Shown here one piece after another: positions 6,198 to 9,602 of a stretch of DNA of 9,602 bases. Under the pieces are notes generated by a model. It had not been told where the DNA came from. It made no database searches and saw only the letters and a program-made list of their open reading frames with translations. Position numbers and translations under genes: made by a program. Every line of letters starts with the position of its first letter. Positions within the stretch are counted from its first letter, which is position 1. This DNA comes from Thermomonas sp. (GTDB lineage: Bacteria; Pseudomonadota; Gammaproteobacteria; Xanthomonadales; Xanthomonadaceae). Where the stretch lies: positions 1 to 9,602 of the forward strand of contig JANJSW010000001.1 in the NCBI GenBank assembly GCA_024711415.1, read 5' to 3'.

Positions 6198-7298
6198 TCA
6201 GATCACTTCCAGCTCGGCACGCAGCGCGCCGGCCTGCTTGAGTGCTTCCAGGATGGCCACGATGTCGCCCGGGGCGGCGCCGACCGCATTCACCGCGCGC
6301 ACGATCTCCTCCAGCGAGGTGCCGCCCTTGAACATCACCATGTGGCTGCCCTGCACGTCGGCGTTCACGCTGGACTGCGGCGCGACCACGGTGCTGCCGC
6401 GGCCGAACGGTTCCGGCTGGCTGACCTGGGTGGCCTCGCTGATGGTGACGGTGAGCGAGCCGTGCGCCACCGCGGCCGGCAGCACGCTGACCTGTCCGCC
6501 CATCACCACGGTGCCGGAGCGGGCGTTGACGATGACCTTGGCGGCGGCGGTACCCGGATCCACGTCCAGCGCCTCCAATGCGGCCAGGAAGCTGATCCGG
6601 TCGCCCGGCGGCGGCGCGATCTCGATGGTCACGCCGTCCAGCGCGCGGGCGCTGCCGGCGCCGAAGCTGCGGTTGACCGCCGACACGATCCGCGAGGCGG
6701 TGGTGAAGTCGGATTCGTGCAGGTTCAGCACCACCTTGTCACTGGCGTTGGAGGCCGGCACCGAGCGTTCGACGATGGCGCCGGACGGGATCCGGCCGCC
6801 GTTGGGCGCGTTGACCGAGATCCGCGAGCCGTCACGCCCGGAAGCGCCGAAGCCGCTGACCACCAGACTGCCCTGGGCGATGGCGTAGACCTCGCCATCG
6901 GCGCCCTTGAGCTGGGTCATCAGCAGGCTGCCGCCGCGCAGCGAACCGGCGTTGCCGATCGAGGACACGGTGACGTCGATCGGCTGGCCGGGCTTGGCGA
7001 ACGCGGGCAGTTCGGCGTGCACGGCCACCGCGGCCACGTTCTTGAGCTGCGGATTGACGTTGGGCGGGATCGACACGCCCAGTTGGTCGAGCATGGTGCG
7101 CAGGCTCTGCACGGTGAACGGGGTCTGGCTGGTGCGGTCGCCGCTGCCGTCCAGGCCCACCACCAGGCCGTAGCCGATCAGCGGGTTGCCGCGCACGCCG
7201 GCCACCTGCGCCAGATCCTTGACACGTTCGGCCTGCGCCGGCGGCGCCAGCGCCAGCGTGCACAGCAGGGCGGCCAACGCGGTTGCGATACGTTTCAT
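6198..7298 (-). CDS. flgI: Flagellar P-ring protein FlgI
   Basis: FlgI forms the P ring around the rod in the peptidoglycan layer. The 366-residue precursor has a Sec signal peptide, [23 protein letters not shown], with predicted cleavage after residue 23. It then shows the family's sequence nearly end to end: [31 protein letters not shown] (24-54), [15 protein letters not shown] (61-75), [32 protein letters not shown] (86-117), [22 protein letters not shown] and the C-terminal helix [30 protein letters not shown]. Length is normal. The SD GAGG (7308-7311) overlaps the flgH stop codon, with an 11-base gap between the genes, so the two are probably coupled. The mature protein has no cysteine, unlike the enteric FlgI, whose disulphide matters for folding. 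Confidence 0.98.
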   Translation of the reverse strand: MKRIATALAALLCTLALAPPAQAERVKDLAQVAGVRGNPLIGYGLVVGLDGSGDRTSQTPFTVQSLRTMLDQLGVSIPPNVNPQLKNVAAVAVHAELPAFAKPGQPIDVTVSSIGNAGSLRGGSLLMTQLKGADGEVYAIAQGSLVVSGFGASGRDGSRISVNAPNGGRIPSGAIVERSVPASNASDKVVLNLHESDFTTASRIVSAVNRSFGAGSARALDGVTIEIAPPPGDRISFLAALEALDVDPGTAAAKVIVNARSGTVVMGGQVSVLPAAVAHGSLTVTISEATQVSQPEPFGRGSTVVAPQSSVNADVQGSHMVMFKGGTSLEEIVRAVNAVGAAPGDIVAILEALKQAGALRAELEVI

Positions 7299-7309
7299 CG
7301 TCGGCGGCC

Positions 7310-8041
7310 TCAGTAGGGGAACAGCGCGGAATTGAAGAAGCGGCCCAGCCAGCCCATCGCGTTGGAGCGGGCAAGGGTGCCGCGACCGCCGTAGACGATG
7401 CGGGCATCGGCCACGCGATCGGAGGTGATGCGGTTGTCGGCATTGATGTCGGTGCGGCGGACGATCCCCTGGACCTGCACCAACTCGTCGCCCTGGTTCA
7501 GGCGCAACTGTTTGTCGCCGCGCACCAGCAGGTTGCCGTTACCGAGGTCCTGCACCACCCGCACGGTCAGCTGGCCTTCCAGTTCATTGCTTTGCGCACT
7601 GTTGCCGTTGCCGGCGAAATCGCGCCCGCCTTCCACCGACGCCGACAGCAGGGATTTTCCGTTCAACGTGACTTGCTGCCCCGCCAGGGTCGGTGCCGCC
7701 ATGTCGACGCCGCTCTTCTTGGTGATGGCGGTATTGGCCTTGGTGGTGGCAGTGGTGCTTTCCACCAGCACGATGGTCAGCAGGTCACCGACGTCGCTGG
7801 CCTTGTTGTCCTGGAACAGGCGCATCGGCTTGCCGGTGCGGCCGGCATAGATCGAGCCGCCGCCGTCGCCCGGGCCGGGCGCGGCGCGCAGCGGCTGCGG
7901 CGCGGGTTCCGCGTACTGCGCGACGGGGGCGTCGAACGGGCGCACGTCGCCCTGCAGCTTGTTGACCGTGGCGCAGGCAGACAGGCCGAAGACTGCGGCT
8001 GCCAGCGCGGCGGCGCGGGCGAGAGGGGCGACGCGGCTCAT
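7310..8041 (-). CDS. flgH: Flagellar L-ring lipoprotein FlgH
   Basis: FlgH forms the L ring in the outer membrane, the outer bushing for the rod. From the ATG at 8041 the product is 243 residues, close to the usual size. It opens with a lipoprotein signal, [23 protein letters not shown], whose lipobox LSAC places the lipidated cysteine at residue 23. Family sequence follows: [43 protein letters not shown] (62-104), [34 protein letters not shown] (153-186), [30 protein letters not shown] (192-221) and the C-terminal [13 protein letters not shown]. The frame is open further upstream into flgG. A GTG at 8053, overlapping the flgG stop, is an alternative start four codons earlier. Neither has a strong SD, so start by coupling from flgG (eight bases away) is likely. 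Confidence 0.96.
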   Translation of the reverse strand: MSRVAPLARAAALAAAVFGLSACATVNKLQGDVRPFDAPVAQYAEPAPQPLRAAPGPGDGGGSIYAGRTGKPMRLFQDNKASDVGDLLTIVLVESTTATTKANTAITKKSGVDMAAPTLAGQQVTLNGKSLLSASVEGGRDFAGNGNSAQSNELEGQLTVRVVQDLGNGNLLVRGDKQLRLNQGDELVQVQGIVRRTDINADNRITSDRVADARIVYGGRGTLARSNAMGWLGRFFNSALFPY

Positions 8042-8049
8042 GGCGGTGC

Positions 8050-8835
8050 TCACACGTTGTTGTTCAGGAACGCCAGCATCTGGTCGGTGGTGGAGATCGC
8101 CTTGGCGTTGGTCTCGTAGGCGCGCTGGGTTTCGATCATCGACACCAGCTCCTCCACCACGTTGACGTTGGAAGCTTCCAGCGCGCCCTGGATCAGCCGG
8201 CCGAGGCCGCCGGTGCCGGGGCCGCCGGTCTGCGCCGGGCCGCTGGCGCCGGTTTCGGCGAACAGGTTCTCGCCCAGCGCCTGAAGGCCGGCCGGGTTGA
8301 CGAAATCGGCCAGGGTCAGCGCGCCGATCTGCACCGGCTGCGCCTGTCCGGCCAGCTGCACGCTGACCGTGCCGTCGGCGCCGATGGTCACGCTCTGCGC
8401 GCCTTCCGGCAGCTGCAGGCCGGGCTGCACCGGGTAGCCCTCGTTGGTCACCACTTCGCCCTGCGCATTGATCTGGAAGCTGCCGTCGCGGGTGTAGGCG
8501 GAGCTGCCATCCGGCATCAGCACCTCGAAGAAGCCGCGGCCGTTGATGGCCGTATCCAGCGCGTTGCCGGTCTGGTTCAGGCTGCCCTGCACGAACTGCT
8601 TGGCGGTGGCCGCCACCCGCACGCCGGTGCCGATCTGCAAGCCGGTGGGCAGCTGGGTCTGCTCGGAGGTGGCGCCGCCGGGCTGGCGGATGGTCTGGTA
8701 CAGCAGGTCTTCGAAGCTGGCGCGGTCGCGCTTGAAGCCGGTGGTGTTGGTATTGGCGAGGTTGTTGGAGATCACCGCCATCTTGGTCTGCTGGGCATCG
8801 AGGCCGGTCTTGGCGATCCACAGGGACTGGGTCAT
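8050..8835 (-). CDS. flgG: Distal rod protein FlgG
   Basis: FlgG builds the distal rod, the drive shaft that passes through the P and L rings. The protein is 261 residues, the normal length. It opens with [47 protein letters not shown], including the NNLAN-x-TTGFK signature of rod and hook proteins (24-35). The middle shows the FlgG-specific [41 protein letters not shown] (65-104) and [16 protein letters not shown]. It closes with the C-terminal helix, [48 protein letters not shown] at 8843-8849 gives a good SD eight bases before the ATG. The 45-base gap to flgF has no recognisable promoter. Confidence 0.98.
   Translation of the reverse strand: MTQSLWIAKTGLDAQQTKMAVISNNLANTNTTGFKRDRASFEDLLYQTIRQPGGATSEQTQLPTGLQIGTGVRVAATAKQFVQGSLNQTGNALDTAINGRGFFEVLMPDGSSAYTRDGSFQINAQGEVVTNEGYPVQPGLQLPEGAQSVTIGADGTVSVQLAGQAQPVQIGALTLADFVNPAGLQALGENLFAETGASGPAQTGGPGTGGLGRLIQGALEASNVNVVEELVSMIETQRAYETNAKAISTTDQMLAFLNNNV
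8132..8149. repeat. 18-base direct repeat shared by flgG and flgF (LVSMIE)
   Basis: The 18 bases at 8132-8149 in flgG recur exactly at 8972-8989 in flgF, in the same orientation. They encode the LVSMIE segment of the C-terminal helix, through which axial proteins pair N- and C-terminal helices in the rod. Confidence 0.85.
8752..8768. repeat. 17-base direct repeat shared by flgG and flgF (NNLAN)
   Basis: The 17 bases at 8752-8768 in flgG recur exactly at 9541-9557 in flgF, in the same orientation and 789 bases apart. They encode the conserved NNLAN motif of rod proteins. The identity reflects paralogy plus strong codon bias, not an inserted element. Confidence 0.85.
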
Positions 8836-8880
8836 GACGGGGTTCCTTTCAGTTCAATTCGGGGATTTCATACGCCGCGG

Positions 8881-9602
8881 TCAGCGCATCGACACCAGCG
8901 AGGCGCTGGCGCGCGCGTTCTCGTCGGCACGTTGCAAGAGCTGTACCTGCATTTCGAACTTGCGCGCCAGCTCGATCATCGACACCAGCGCATCGGCCGG
9001 GCGGACGTTGCTGTCTTCCAGCGTGCCGGCGGTCAGCGAGGCGCCGGTGGCGGGCTGCGGGGCGATGCCGGCGCGCGGGCGCATCAGGCCATCGTCGCCG
9101 CGCTCGAGTTCGGTGGTCTTGGCTTCGATGAGTTGCAGCCGGCCGGCTTCGGCGATGGTCGAGGGTGGCTGGCCCAGCGGCACGGTCGAGATGGTGCCGT
9201 CGCTGGCGATGTCCATGCTCTGGCTGGGCGGGATCGCCAGCGGCGCGCCGTCCGCGCCCAGCACCAGCTGGCCGCTGGCGGTGGACAGCAGGCCGTTGGC
9301 ATTGATGGTGAGGTCGCCGGCGCGGGTGTAGGCGGTGGCCCCGGTGCCGTCCTGCACCGCCAGCCAGCGCTCCTGGTGCAGGGCGATGTCGAGCGGGTTG
9401 CCGGTCTGCCGGATCGCGCCCATGCGGGCGTCGATGCCGAGCGTGCGCGCTTCGGTGGCCACCCGTGACGGAAAGCCAGGCCCTTCGATGGGCTTCGCCG
9501 ATGTGGCTTCCAGCGTGGCCTGGAAGCCCACCCGGTCGGCATTGGCGAGGTTGTTGGCCACGGTGGCCTGGCCGCGCAGCATGGCGCTGGCGCCGGTCAT
9601 CG
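8881..9602 (-). CDS. flgF: Proximal rod protein FlgF (5' end outside window)
   Basis: FlgF is a proximal rod subunit and a paralogue of FlgG. The frame is open to the right edge. The visible sequence starts MTGASAMLRGQATVANNLANADRVGF, but that methionine is internal: FlgF proteins normally begin with about eight more residues, of the type MDRALYVAMTGAS. The true start therefore lies beyond 9602. Further landmarks are MGAIRQTGNPLDIALHQERWLAVQDGTGATAYTRAGDLTINANGLL, IASDGTISTVPLG, and a C-terminal helix with LEDSNVRPADALVSMIELARKFEMQVQLLQRADENARASASLV. Adding the missing residues gives about 247, near the usual 251. In place of the FlgG QRAY motif it has ARKFE, as is typical of FlgF and separates the two. 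Confidence 0.96.
   Translation of the reverse strand, partial: MTGASAMLRGQATVANNLANADRVGFQATLEATSAKPIEGPGFPSRVATEARTLGIDARMGAIRQTGNPLDIALHQERWLAVQDGTGATAYTRAGDLTINANGLLSTASGQLVLGADGAPLAIPPSQSMDIASDGTISTVPLGQPPSTIAEAGRLQLIEAKTTELERGDDGLMRPRAGIAPQPATGASLTAGTLEDSNVRPADALVSMIELARKFEMQVQLLQRADENARASASLVSMR

Noticed and set aside
8053..8821. Extension of the flgH frame upstream, giving a 503-residue protein
   Set aside because: The added part is an out-of-frame reading of flgG. The lipoprotein signal and family length place the start at 8041, or at most at the GTG at 8053.

Overview
The window is GC-rich (about two-thirds G+C or more by eye) and holds the distal part of a bacterial flagellar rod/ring/hook-junction gene cluster. 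It most likely comes from a gammaproteobacterium of the Xanthomonadaceae/Lysobacteraceae (Lysobacter, Luteimonas, Stenotrophomonas and relatives). The grounds are the flagellin N-terminus, which closely resembles remembered xanthomonad flagellins, the TCAAG-type sigma-28 promoter, and the flgF-to-flgL then fliC gene order. This placement is inference, with no database search behind it.

Layout. Read on the minus strand, from the right edge of the window to the left, the order is flgF (5' end cut by the window edge), flgG, flgH, flgI, flgJ, flgK and flgL. The genes are separated by 3 to 45 nt, with no obvious internal promoter, so they look like one transcription unit. Several starts depend on ribosomes or Shine-Dalgarno (SD) sequences lying at the end of the gene before. 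Next comes a plus-strand gene for a 12-helix major facilitator transporter (827-2014), convergent with flgL and divergent from the last gene. That last gene is a flagellin, fliC, on the minus strand, of which only the first 159 codons lie in the window. The only long non-coding stretch is 478-826. It carries the fliC leader, a well-formed sigma-28 promoter, a weaker second sigma-28-like site, inverted repeats and a pure A/T tract.

How the genes work together. FlgF and FlgG form the proximal and distal rod. FlgI (P ring, periplasm) and FlgH (L ring, outer-membrane lipoprotein) are the bushing through which the rod turns. FlgJ caps the growing rod and opens the peptidoglycan for it. FlgK and FlgL are the two junction proteins between hook and filament, and FliC is the filament subunit. 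The sigma-28 promoter on fliC fits the usual late-gene control, in which filament synthesis starts only after the hook-basal body is complete.

I found no CRISPR array, tRNA, rRNA, insertion sequence or defence system. The window is mostly a canonical flagellar locus. The points worth a second look are the transporter lodged between flgL and fliC, the structured fliC control region, a proline at residue 97 of flagellin, paired cysteines in the FlgJ linker, a cysteine-free mature FlgI, and a tiny open frame between flgI and flgJ.
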